Source of the DNA: Rheum nobile
Lineage: Eukaryota > Streptophyta > Magnoliopsida > Caryophyllales > Polygonaceae
DNA length: 64,000 nucleotides
Direction of reading: 5' to 3'
Assembly (NCBI GenBank): GCA_027886185.1
Contig: WOAB01000040.1
Coordinates: 2,914,001-2,978,000, forward strand
Shown here: piece by piece, positions 46,631 through 57,205 of the stretch
Layout: each line of letters begins with the position of its first letter
Numbering within the stretch: position 1 is the stretch's first letter
Position numbers and translations under genes: made by a program
Notes under the pieces: generated by a model
Database searches by the model: none
Told to the model about the DNA's origin: nothing
What the model saw: the letters and a program-made list of their open reading frames with translations, nothing else

Positions 46631-46814
46631 AGGAAAACTATATTAATTTCTTTATATGAAAATTACATTGTAAACAAATTTTAGAAATTTAATGTATTTT
46701 TTTGACAAATTAACAATCTGCTAAAAATAATAATCGAAATATACAAATATAAAAATAAAGAAAATAAGGTAACAAGATAATTCGCGTGTGAAATCCTTCC
46801 GCATACCTCTGATC

Positions 46815-47165
46815 TTCAAGGCCGCGATCACTGTAGTCATAGCCGCGCCCGCGGCTTACTCTACCTTCCATGTCCAGCGAATTCCTTCATAGGCCGCGAT
46901 GGTTGCCCCTATGGCCGCGATCGCTGTACTCATAGCCGCGCCCGCGGCTTACTCTTCCTTCCATGTCCAGCGAATTCCTTCATAGGCCGCGATGGCTGCC
47001 CCCATGGCCGCGATCGCGGCTTTGCCTATCCTGATGTTCAGCCAAGTCTTAATAAGCCGCGATGGCTGCCCCCATGGCCGCGATCGCGGCTTTGCCTATC
47101 CTAATATTCAGCCAAGTCTTAATAAGCCGCGATGGCTGCCCCCATGGCCGCGATCGCGGCTTTGC
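46815..47165 (+). repeat. GC-rich palindromic tandem repeats (PMD copy 2)
   Basis: Two roughly 105-bp units followed by three 70-bp units with CCATGGCCGCGATCGCGGC. Same architecture as 30145-30499, but with its right edge preserved. Confidence 0.92.
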
Positions 47166-47452
47166 CTTATCCGCATCATGAAAACTTCTTCCTATGTCGC
47201 GCCTTGCTATCCTAACCATGCTTGCGGCTCTCCTTATAATTTAAGTTAATATATAACAAGGGGTATAATTGTAATTTAATATAATAAATGGTATATTGAT
47301 AATTTAAAATAAATAAAAGGATATAATTATAATTTAAACTAAACCTAACAGACCCCCAATGAAAGCCCCCAATACACCATGGGTCTTTTAGCAAATAATT
47401 TCCCCAAAAACCTCCTAAAAGACTCATCTAAAAAACCCTAATTAAAGATGCC
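47166..47452. other. Unique AT-rich spacer
   Basis: Contains TATAATTGTAATTTAA-like words repeated at about 47262, 47283 and 47325. No gene. It separates the GC-rich repeats from the large 41-bp array. Confidence 0.6.
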
Positions 47453-49537
47453 CTTATATCACATGAAATATAAAGGAAAACTATAGAATATAAGTATATT
47501 CACATGAAATATAAAGGAAAACTATAGTACATAAGTATATTCACATGAAATATAAAGAAAAACTATAGTATATAAGTATATTCACATGAAATATAAAGGA
47601 AAACTATAGTATATAAGCTTATATCACATGAAATATAAAGGAAAACTATAGTACATAAGTATTTTCACATAAAATATAAAGAAAAACTATAGTACATAAG
47701 TATATTCACATGAAATATAAAAGAAAATTATAGTATATAAGTATATTCACAAGAAATATAAAGGAAAACTATAGTACATAAGTATATTCACATGAAATAT
47801 AAAGGAAAACTATAATACATAAGCTTATATCACATGAAATATAAAGGAAAACTATAATATATAAGAATATTCACATGAAATATAAAGAAAAATTATAGGA
47901 TATAAGCTTATATCACATGAAATATAAAGGAAAACTATAGTACATAAGTATAATCACATGAAATATAAAGAAAAACTATAGTACATAAGTATATTCACAT
48001 GAAATATAAAGGAAAACTATAGTACATAAGTATATTCACATGAAATATAAAGGAAAACTATAATACATAAGCTTATATCACATGAAATATAAAGGAAAAC
48101 TATAATATATAAGAATATTCACATGAAATATAAAGAAAAATTATAGGATATAAGCTTATATCACATGAAATATAAAGGAAAACTATAGTACATAAGTATA
48201 ATCACATGAAATATAAAGAAAAACTATAGTACATAAGTATAATCACATGAAATATAAAGAAAAACTATAATACATAAGTATATTCACATGAAATATAAAG
48301 GAAAACTATAGTACATAAGCTTATATCACATGAAATATAAAGGAAAACTATAGTATATAAGTATATTCACATGAAATATAAAGGAAAACTATAGGATATA
48401 AGCTTATATCACAAGAAATATAAAGGAAAACTATAGTACATAAGTATAATCACATGAAATATAAAGGAAAACTATAGGATATAAGCTTATATCACAAGAA
48501 ATATAAAGGAAAACTATAGTACATAAGTATAATCACATGAAATATAAAGGAAAACTATAGTATATAAGTATATTCACATGAAATATAAAGAAAAACTATA
48601 GTATATAAGCTTATATCACATGAAATATAAAAGAAAACTATAGTATATAAGTATATTCACATGAAATATAAAGAAAAACTATAGTACATAAGCTTATATC
48701 ACATGAAATATAAAGGAAAACTATATTATATAAGCTTATATCACATGAAATATAAAGGAAAACTATAGTATATAAGTATATTCACATGAAATATAAAAGA
48801 AAAACTATAGTACATAAGCTTATATCACATGAAATATAAAGGAAAACTATATTATATAAGTATATATCACATGAAATATAAAGGAAAACTATAGGATATA
48901 AGCTTATATCACATGAAATATAAAGGAAAACTATACTACATAAGTATAATCACATGAAATATAAAGGAAAACTATAGGATATAAGCTTATATCACATGAA
49001 ATATAAAGGAAACTATAGTATATAAGTATATTCACATGAAATATAAAGGAAAACTATAGTACATAAGTATATTCACATGAAATATAAAGGAAAACTATAG
49101 TACATAAGCTTGTATCACATGAAATATAAAGGAAAACTATAGTACATAAGCTTGTATCACATGAAATATAAAGGAAAACTATAGTATATAAGCTTGTATC
49201 ACATGAAATATAAAGGAAAACTATAGTATATAAGTATAATCATATGAAATATAGAGGAAAACTATAGTATATAAGTATATTCACATGAATTATAAAGGAA
49301 AACAATAGTATATAAGTATATCATATGAAATATAAAGGAAAACTATAGTATATAAGTATATTCATATGAAATATAAAGGAAAACTATAGTATATAAGTAT
49401 ATATCACATGAAATATAAAGAAAAACTATAGGATATAAGTATATTCACATGAAATAAAAAGGAAAACTATAATACATAAGTATTATCACATGAAATATAA
49501 AGGAAAACTATAATACATAAGTATATTCACATGAAAT
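47453..49537 (+). repeat. Large 41-42-bp minisatellite array, about 50 copies
   Basis: The units carry CACATGAAATATAAAGGAAA followed by ACTATAGTA(T/C)ATAAG and either TATATT or CTTATAT before the next unit. Two subtypes alternate (AAGTATATT and AAGCTTATAT, the latter with a HindIII site). Higher-order blocks are visible: the stretch 47815-47945 is nearly repeated at 48055-48185. The array ends inside a unit at 49537, directly against the 66-bp array. Confidence 0.97.
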
Positions 49538-50003
49538 TGGGCCTATTTGGGCCCAATTTTTCATTTTTTTAGTTTTTCATCCGTTTCTTCTATAATCCTT
49601 CCTATTTGGGCCCAATTTTTCGTTTTTTAGTTTTTCACCCGTTTCTTCTATAATCCTCCCTATTGGGCCTATTTGGACCCAATTTTTCGTTTTTTCAGTT
49701 TTTCACCCATTTCTTCTATAATCCTTCCTATTGGGCCTATTTGGGCCCAATTTTTTATTTTTCAGTTTTTTCACTCGTTTCTTCTACAATCCTTCCTATT
49801 GGGCCTATTTGGGCCCAATTTTCCGTTTTTTCAGTTTTCACCCGTTTCTTCTATAATCCTTCCTATTGGGCCTATTTGGGCCCAATTTTTCATTTTTTCA
49901 AATTTTCACCCGTTTCTTCTATAATCCTTCCTATTGGGCCTATTTGGACCCAATTTTTCGTTTTTTCAGTTTTTCACCCGTTTCTTCTATAATCCTTCCT
50001 ATT
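49538..50003 (+). repeat. 66-bp tandem array with TTGGGCCTATTTGGGCCCAA, seven copies
   Basis: Units begin near 49538, 49600 (shortened), 49664, 49732, 49798, 49868 and 49937. Each contains the imperfect palindrome TTGGGCC-TATTT-GGGCCCAA, then a T-rich part and CACCCGTTTCTTCTATAATCC. Two more units lie at 50847-50960 beyond the GRF gene. The long frames across this array are by-products. Confidence 0.93.
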
Positions 50004-50137
50004 ACAGCTTCAGTGTGTTACAACCGTGTCGTAGCTGTTATGCACAATCTGAGTGTTTTACAACTATTATTCGCATTTCTGCACAACTTCAGTGTTTTAT
50101 AGTTGTGTTCTAGCTGTTATGCACAACTCTTCACTTG

Positions 50138-50146
50138 TATAAATAG
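50138..50146 (+). promoter_or_regulatory. TATA box of GRF copy 2
   Basis: TATAAATAG, about 180 bp before the ATG at 50320. GGTAATG at about 50214 and GATAGGAAAATC at about 50291 look like donor and acceptor of a short 5'-UTR intron, giving a normal leader. Confidence 0.55.
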
Positions 50147-50319
50147 TGTTACCCCTAGGGTTACTGAGTTCTCACAATTCCAACTGAAGCTCTGTTGTTC
50201 ATCACCATTATTCGGTAATGTTATCCTCTCAGCTTAGATCTTGTTTGAGTTTTATGTTTATAAAACATTTATTAATGGATTTATGATATTGATAGGAAAA
50301 TCAAGCACTACATCGTATA

Positions 50320-50753
50320 ATGGCATCTTCATCGTCAACAAACGCTAGTTGGCTATGCAATTGTAAGAGATCTGCGATTATCCGTGAGTGACATATGCAG
50401 TTCAACTATAGAAGGAGGTATTGGGGATGTCCGACTATGGAAGGGGGTGTCGCTTCATGGAGTGGATTGATCCATCCTACGATGAGAAGACACAAAGGGT
50501 TATAGCACAACTGTGGAACGAAAAACAACAACTTGCTAACCGAAATGAAGAACTTGGTAAGAAAAATGAAGAACTTGTTAAGAACAATGAAGAACTTGTT
50601 AAGAACAATGAAGAACTTGTTAAGAACAATGAAGAACTTGTTAAGTTGATTCCCATTCACACAAGGTTTATGCGCCTTAAGGAACAAGGGAAGTTAGCGA
50701 TGGGCAAATCTAAGTATGAGAAGTTATTAAGAGAGATACAAGGGGATAATTAA
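50320..50753 (+). pseudogene. GRF zinc-finger/coiled-coil gene, copy 2 (frameshifted)
   Basis: The ATG at 50320 (M-A-S-S-S-S) leads to a CNCKRSAIIR half finger. A TGA follows, then YRRRYWGCP in the same frame. One base is missing near 50432, after which the second half (GCRFMEWID) and the tail run in another frame to a stop at 50751-50753. The tail has a coiled coil made of four copies of a 7-residue unit (EELVKNN), encoded by a 21-bp tandem repeat at about 50566-50640, and a basic C-terminus. GRF fingers bind nucleic acid and coiled coils allow dimers. It is convergent with the MULE-OTU gene at 51034-54756 and has a homologue beside MULE-OTU copy 1. It could be an accessory transposition protein; function inferred. 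Confidence 0.75.
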
Positions 50754-51033
50754 GTTGATGTAATGTTTGTATCGCTCTTGTAATATGTTTTATGTATTGA
50801 CATTTAATGTAATGTAATGGTTTGAAGTTGATGTAATGTTTGTATCCTTCTTATTGGGCCTATTTGGGCCCAATTTCTATTTTTTTCAGTTTTTCACCCA
50901 TTTCTTCAATAATCCTTCTTATTGGGCCTACTTAGGCCCAATTTTCTAGTTTTTCAATTCCTACCAACAACATGAAAATACTTGGATACACATACATACA
51001 CAATATATATATATTATTTACAACGTCAATCAC
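50754..51033. repeat. Intergenic region with two more 66-bp units and a 19-bp repeat
   Basis: TTGATGTAATGTTTGTATC occurs at about 50755 and 50826, around the probable polyadenylation area of the GRF gene. Two TTGGGCCTA(T/C)TT(G/A)GGCCCAA units follow at 50850-50960. A TA-rich stretch lies near 51000. Confidence 0.75.
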
Positions 51034-54000
51034 TACACTAGAGGATCGGGTGGACGGTTACATCTTATGCGATAATCCCGAAACATTTGAAACCTCGAGT
51101 GAAACTGAACATCCCAGCCATCTACACTTTGGTCTTTGAAACAACGTCAAACATACGGAGGAGGGGGTACTGACAATCATCCTTGAGCCACACCTACATA
51201 CAAACACAAACTTGAACTCTTTGTGCATATACTCGTATAGTTTAGTACATTAAATTATTTAGAAATAGTAAGCTTTACCGGTATGAAGTGGTTCTGAGCT
51301 CCTACGTGGGCCATCGTCAATATCTTCGTCGGAGGGCCTAAGCTTGTATTACACGCCTTCATTGGTAGGCACAAGCAAGGACCATCCCAGGCTAAGAAAC
51401 ATAGCGCAACTTGATACGTCGTGGCAAACACCAAACCGATTAGAGGCATGTCGAGCCAATATTGCGAGGAGCAAGGACTTATGACATAGTTCACTCGGAA
51501 TATAAGATCTTCGTAACTCATTCCCGGTGCTAGTCTGGGTAGTATTTCCATGTACACATCTCTGTTGTCCAACAACTCTACCGCTAGATGCATTCGAACC
51601 ATAGGGTAATAATGCTCTTCGTACCCCAACAGTACAGCTAGTGACCGATATCCACAATGCCCGTCCGGAATTATATCTTTCGCCTCCATAATGTATGGGA
51701 ACCAGAAGTAATCCACATTCTTAACCACAAAGTTCACCCCATATAAGTAATGGGTTGGTCAGGGAATTGTGATCCAGACGCTTCACTAGTATCCTTTCTA
51801 GGACGGCCACGACCCCTACCTTGGCTACCTTGGGTCCCATTCTCATTCTCCTTCTCCTTTTTTATCTCTTTCTCCTTCTCATACTCCTCTAACTCGGCCC
51901 TTCTATGCTCAAACAAGCTTGGCTCCCTCTTGGTGGAATACTTTGTGGAACCCTTCGGCCTTCCTTTGGAAACGATACCCGTCGGCTCCAACAACAAAGA
52001 TTCATGCGGATGCTCCAAGTTATGGAACAGGTCGATGACTTGCACTAACGTGGATTTTTCAAGGATCCCATCTTTCTCCTTCTTGTACAATTCCTCAAGT
52101 CTCAGCTATGGAATAGACATTGTTGCATGCTCCTCAATGGTGTCATCACGATAACTCTTATCCCATTCCAGCTGCCTCTAGAAGCGGTGGATCTCACTCG
52201 GCATGATCTGCCTCTTATCAACAATAGCCTCCCTAATCTCATGGATGCACGGCAGGCCTTGGCATTCTTTCATCCAGTAATCGTCGCACTCCTCGTTGAA
52301 ATCATCTATCTCTAACTGCTTATACATATCGAACAACTTCCTCATGCCCCTTTTCCGACACTTTGTAGAACAACTTCGTAAACACCCTTCTCATTTCTAG
52401 CGGCACCTGGTTGAAACAATTTGGTTTTTTGACCCGTGACATCTCCATGCTCGCCCTCACCTGCCCGATTTGACCTTCGATTGCATGGTGGATCCTCAAT
52501 GCCATCCTGTTAAAACCGCCAACACTAGAATCCATAATATCCTTCAACACCCTATGCATACCCTCAACCCTATCAAAACAAAAAAATGCATAGTGCTAGT
52601 AAGAAAGTATGACACCGAGCCCTAGGCCCAATAAACATCCCAGAAAAATGAAAAGTGATACATACCTGTTTGAAGTCCTCGTGAAGAAGTGAAGATGATG
52701 ATATGTCCACGCTCTGACTATGTTTTCCTTGTAAGGATTCAACCACTATTTCTCAAGGTATCCAACAAGGCCTCTCTTCCACGATTTCCTAAGTTTTTGG
52801 AGCCTCTCTTCGTAGCTTTCCTCCGTGGTAGAACACCAAAGTCCCCAGCATTGGCCGCAAAAGTTGCCGACTCTTTTCGAATCCTTCAAGATTGGATTAG
52901 CATATGCCTCGATGTTGTGTTTGATATGCACCCAACACAAAAGGTGTTTAACCCGATCTTTGAAAACTATCCGAATTGCATTGATGAGGGCTTTCTCTCG
53001 ATCAGTCATTATGGTCGTCGGCATTACTCCCGCCTCTTGAAACAAATACATAAGCTTTTGCATTATGAATCTGTAATGCAAACCATCTTCCTCTCGCGTA
53101 AATGCATAGGCGATGTTGAACGTCTTGTTAGTGCATGTAAAACCGACAATCTCCACAAGAGGCATGTTATACCTAATGATGAATGTAAGAAAACAAAAGA
53201 GTATAAGCAATTTTAGATCATGTATATTAAGACTATATTAAATTGTAATAAACATAAGGCCATTATATACCTATTTGTCTTGTATGTGGCGTCGATAACT
53301 ACCACGTATGGGAACAACTTCAACAGGTGCAGCGAGTCAGGGTGAGCGAAAAATAGGATATCGATCTCAGACGTAGACCGCTTCCTCAGAGGATGCACTT
53401 CGTACCTGTTTTCTTTGAAGAAATTTAGGGTCCATTGGGTGACCGTCATTTCTCCACGATCCTCGTACTGCATCTTTCGTAAATAGTTGGAAACGTGTTT
53501 CCTTGATGTTACATTTTCGGGGTTGCACCTTCTCAACTCCGCAACAATAACACTCGGCGGATTGAACCTCTCGCCGGAACTCCTGACAATGCACTGCTCA
53601 TCAGGGGTCATTCGACCCATGTATGGATGCCCAAGGAAGGTAGTCGGAAGCTTATGGTTGTGTTGTCCACTCAACACATTCAAGATCCATTTCTGAGTCT
53701 CTACTCCCGGCTTCTTTTTCATTCGAAGACCGTACAACTCAAATGTGCACCCAGACTTCTTCGATCTGCTTTCACGAATTACCACAGCCTCATTCGGATC
53801 ATCTTCACTAACTTTCTTCCTCCTTGATCTATATTCACCAAAGTGCTCGCACGTCAAACTAACATGTCTTTCATTACTTTGGCAAATGACTAGAACCATC
53901 ATCAAATCTTTGCCCCTCTTCTGAGCCCAATCAACCAACTCCTGTCGGCTATCCCACTTCTGATTCGTACGAAATTCAGATCCATAATCTTTACCCTATT

Positions 54001-54756
54001 AATGTAAATACTAATGTTATTCATTTGCATTTAACGACATAACAATCTCTCAATCTCCAAACTTAAAGAACTACTATTTCTAACTACACATGCAATATCA
54101 AAATACCGCATACAATATTACAGAACTAAACCGCGAGTCAAACTATATTTATCCTCACTTTTCTTAAAATATAGATTAGAAAACAATTATTAATGTAAAT
54201 ATTAATGTTATTCATTTGCATTTAACGACATAACAATCTCTCAATCTCCAAACTTAAAGAACTACTATTTCTAACTACACATGCAATATCAAAATACCAC
54301 ATACAATATTACAAAACTAAATCGCGAGTCAAACTATATTTATCCTTACTTTTCTTAAAATATAGATTAGAAAACAATTATTAATGTAAATACTAATGTT
54401 ATTCATTTGCATTTAATGACATAATAATATCTCAATCTCCAAACTTAAAGAACTACTATATCTAACTACACATGCAATATAAAAATACCTCACTTTTCTC
54501 AAAATACCGCATACAATATTACAACACTAAACCGCGAGTCAAACTATATATACTTTTACGCTTCTATATACATGAACCAATTCACAATATCGCATGCAAT
54601 ATTACTATAACTAATTCATACATATCTATATAATGCAAATATCAAGCCTTTTATGAATTATGAAATACTAACCGTGAAATTGTTGGGGTTGAATTCTTCA
54701 TCACTGCTCAAATATTCTTCATCGCTACTCCAATAATCGTTTTCGGTATTTTCCAT
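51034..54756 (-). pseudogene. MULE transposase with FAR1-type domain and C-terminal OTU protease, copy 2
   Basis: Read leftward: exon 1 (54756-about 54672) encodes an acidic start (MENTENDYWSSDEE). After a long intron, exon 2 (about 53996-53263) holds the FAR1-like domain (GQHNHKLP) and the first catalytic Asp in VVIDATYKTNR. Exon 3 (about 53174-52665) holds MTDREKALINAI (second Asp) and LLCWVHIKHNIEA. Exon 4 carries the rest of the transposase, a C-x-H SWIM-like part near 52260 and a GRGRGRPRK AT-hook-like motif near 51800. OTU domain 51725-51275: DGHCGYR with catalytic Cys and QNHFIPVKL with catalytic His. The last exon ends at a TAG at 51034-51036. Stops occur near 52750, 52165, 52105, 51173 and 51130. 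It keeps more transposase motifs than copy 1. OTU domains cleave ubiquitin in other proteins; activity here is inferred. Confidence 0.87.
53998..54560. repeat. 191-bp tandem repeats in the first intron of MULE-OTU copy 2
   Basis: The word ATTAATGTAAATA(C/T)TAATG recurs at about 53998, 54188 and 54379, and long segments between match almost base for base. This gives nearly three units inside an intron of an otherwise transposon-coding gene. Confidence 0.88.
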
Positions 54757-54807
54757 TTTGGTAAGATTGTATTCGAATGTGTGCAAAAAATGGATGATTG
54801 AGTTTGT

Positions 54808-54817
54808 GTATATATAG
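54808..54817 (-). promoter_or_regulatory. TATA box of MULE-OTU copy 2
   Basis: TATATATA on the minus strand about 55 bp upstream of the ATG at 54756. The palindrome cluster begins some 30 bp further upstream. Confidence 0.55.
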
Positions 54818-54847
54818 AGGGGTAATTCGGCCGTTGAAATTATAGTC

Positions 54848-55065
54848 GTTGGGCTACGCAAGATCCTTGCGTACGCAAGATCCTTGTGTAAAAGGCCAAA
54901 ATTCAAATCACCCCAACGGCCATATTTGGTCCTCTACGCCAGGATCTTGCGTACGCAAGATCCTTGCGTAGAGGTTTTATACCTTTTTTTGAAATTCATA
55001 CGTATTTGGTTGAGATTTGCCTTCTACGCCGATATATGGCGTACGCAATATGTTGGCGTAGTGAT
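54848..55065. repeat. TACGCAAGATCCTTGCGTA palindrome cluster upstream of MULE-OTU copy 2
   Basis: CTACGCAAGATCCTTGCGTA occurs near 54855 and CAGGATCTTGCGTACGCAAG near 54940, with further half-sites. A variant, CTACGCCGATATATGGCGTA, lies near 55023. The sequence differs from the AAGCG palindromes of copy 1, but the position just upstream of the TATA box is the same. Confidence 0.75.
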
Positions 55066-55953
55066 TTGTATTGCGAAACGTCAAAAAACGTAGTGCATAT
55101 AGTGGGACCGTTTTTTTTTTAGTAGGAACTTATATCTATACATTCTTTCTTTAAATACAATCAGGGTTTACGTTTCAAAATGTGATGATTGTATAACAAC
55201 TATAATTAGTTAACATAAAATGATACTCCTTGATTACACCACCCACCCCACCTTGAACCACTTACATTAGTTCTATATGCACTTTCTTTTTTCCTTTTGA
55301 GGTTGGACACTTGCACTAGTTATTCCCACCACTATTTCCACCATGCTGCAACATTGCCATTATTAAATTGATCATTTTCATGCCGCAAAACGTAATCGAT
55401 ATTCTTACTGGTTGTTTGTTAATGCACTTTCCAGCCAGCCAAGGCTGGCCTTTAGTAAATTTGGAACATCTGCAATCAAAACAAGCACTCAGATCCTTTT
55501 AATAAGATTCATGGCGTTCCAATGCACGAAATTTTATTATATGTAATGATGAAGTGGCCGTGGCAATTTAAGCTTGTGACCTAACATTATACCGTAACAT
55601 GGCTATTTTTTCAAGAATGTTAATGGCTCATTTAATATGGTTTTGACTTTCTTAAATTTAGTTTGGAAATCCTATGAATTTCTAGTTTTCGATTTTGAAG
55701 CACCTTTATTTTTATACTAACTTAGTCCCTATGCATCGCATGAGATTTATTAAATAATAATTTAAATATTTTTATAATTATAAAAATATATCGATTTCGC
55801 AATTAATTTTTTTTTATAGTTCAATAATGTAATTTCTGTATCAAATTAATGACTCATCATTTAACATAAAGTATGATACTATAATAAAGTATCTAATAAA
55901 AATACAGAATATTAAGATATATATTTTAATATAATAGATTGTTATATTTATTA
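55066..55953. other. Unassigned AT-rich sequence
   Basis: No coding region or repeat recognised. It may contain the right end of the MULE carrying the previous gene, but I could not find a boundary. Confidence 0.45.
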
Positions 55954-56578
55954 CTTCTTTTTAGAGTAGTCAAAAAGTGACTGAATCCGTTTTACCGACC
56001 TGACCGACCCGCTTTAATTTGGACCCGACCCGACCTGACCAAAATTTTTGATAACCCGAAGTTACCGAACCCAAATTTATCGAGACCGAACCCGATCCGA
56101 TTAACGAATAAATGTGGAGTATTAATAAAATATAACATAAAATATATATGATAAATGACATATAAATAATGATAATATGCTTAATATCCTAAAAAAAGAA
56201 CATTGTACTTATATAATTTTTTATAATGTAGAAATTTATAAATTCATATAATAAAAAATAAAAATAAAATATGATTTTGGTCTACTAATATCAATTACAT
56301 TAAAATAATTAATAATATTATTATTATTTTTATTCATTTCAACTTATTTCGACATATTTAAATTAGTTTTTAACTATTTAATAATATTTAAATAGTGAAC
56401 AAAATATTTAAAAAATGACGCTCTTGACCCGTTGGTTAACCCGAATCGCCCGCTGACCTGTAATGACCCGACCGACTTGACCTGTTATCCAAAATGACCC
56501 GACCCATTCTCAACCCGAACCCGAAATAACTGAACCGAACCCGACTTGACCGACCTGATTGACAGCTCTACTCCTTTT
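55954..56578. mobile_element. hAT-like MITE, 609 bp (55962-56570), with 8-bp duplication
   Basis: Left end TAGAGTAGTCAAAAAG; the complement of the right end is TAGAGCTGTCAATCAG. The flanking octamers are CTTCTTTT (55954-55961) and CTCCTTTT (56571-56578), seven of eight identical, as expected for hAT insertion. Both subterminal parts are rich in GACCCGACC words, and the core is AT-rich. No transposase. Confidence 0.75.
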
Positions 56579-57196
56579 ATTTGATAATAAATGTCATTTT
56601 AGATGTTTAGGAGTGTCATTGTTAGAAATAAAATTATTTTATTTAGATAATTTATTAACACTTGTTAATTTTAAATATTTATTTTACCTAATAGTTGAAG
56701 ACATGAGAAAAAAATAGCCAAAGTACTAAGATATGCGTCGCTTAATTGGCAAGCATAGCCGGGCGCCGAGGCGGGTGACGCTGAGGCAGGCGCTACGAAA
56801 GGCAAGCGGCGAGCGCTGTGGCGCTATGGCAATGATGCCTCCGACACTGGCGCGCAGGCATCAAAGTCATGGTGGTCGACATTGTGGCATCAAGTGTCAC
56901 GAGGAGCATGGGCGGCGACGAAGGACTGCGTGGCTTGAGCGATGGCCTTGGCACGAGCCCTAGTCATGGGCCCATTAGAGCGCAGACTCATGGCATCTTC
57001 CTCCTCAAGGGCGGTCATAGAGGGCAAGGTCGCATCATACCTTTATATAGGTAGATAAATAAACCAAATTATATATAGCCTTATTTCAATAAATAAAAAC
57101 AACTTATTAAGAGCATAATCACACTAAAAAATTGATATAAACATTTTGTATGAAATAATGTCATATTTATATTAAAAAAGCAAGTAAGACTTAGAA
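56579..57196. other. Spacer with an unexplained GC-rich island
   Basis: From about 56730 to 57020 GC content rises sharply (GCCGGGCGCCGAGGCGG and following) between AT-rich flanks. The 76-codon frame at 56733-56963 is arginine/histidine-rich without a recognised domain. Possibly a captured fragment or a TE remnant. Confidence 0.35.
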
Positions 57197-57205
57197 TAAA
57201 ATCTA
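57197..57205. repeat. 9-bp target-site duplication, left (TAAAATCTA)
   Basis: Matches TAAAATCGA at 58534-58542 in eight of nine positions. Confidence 0.75.

Noticed and set aside
49663..50102. Frames repeating F-F-Y-N-P-S-Y-W-A-Y-L-G-P
   Set aside because: Translations of the 66-bp array in all three frames; no single frame is preferred.
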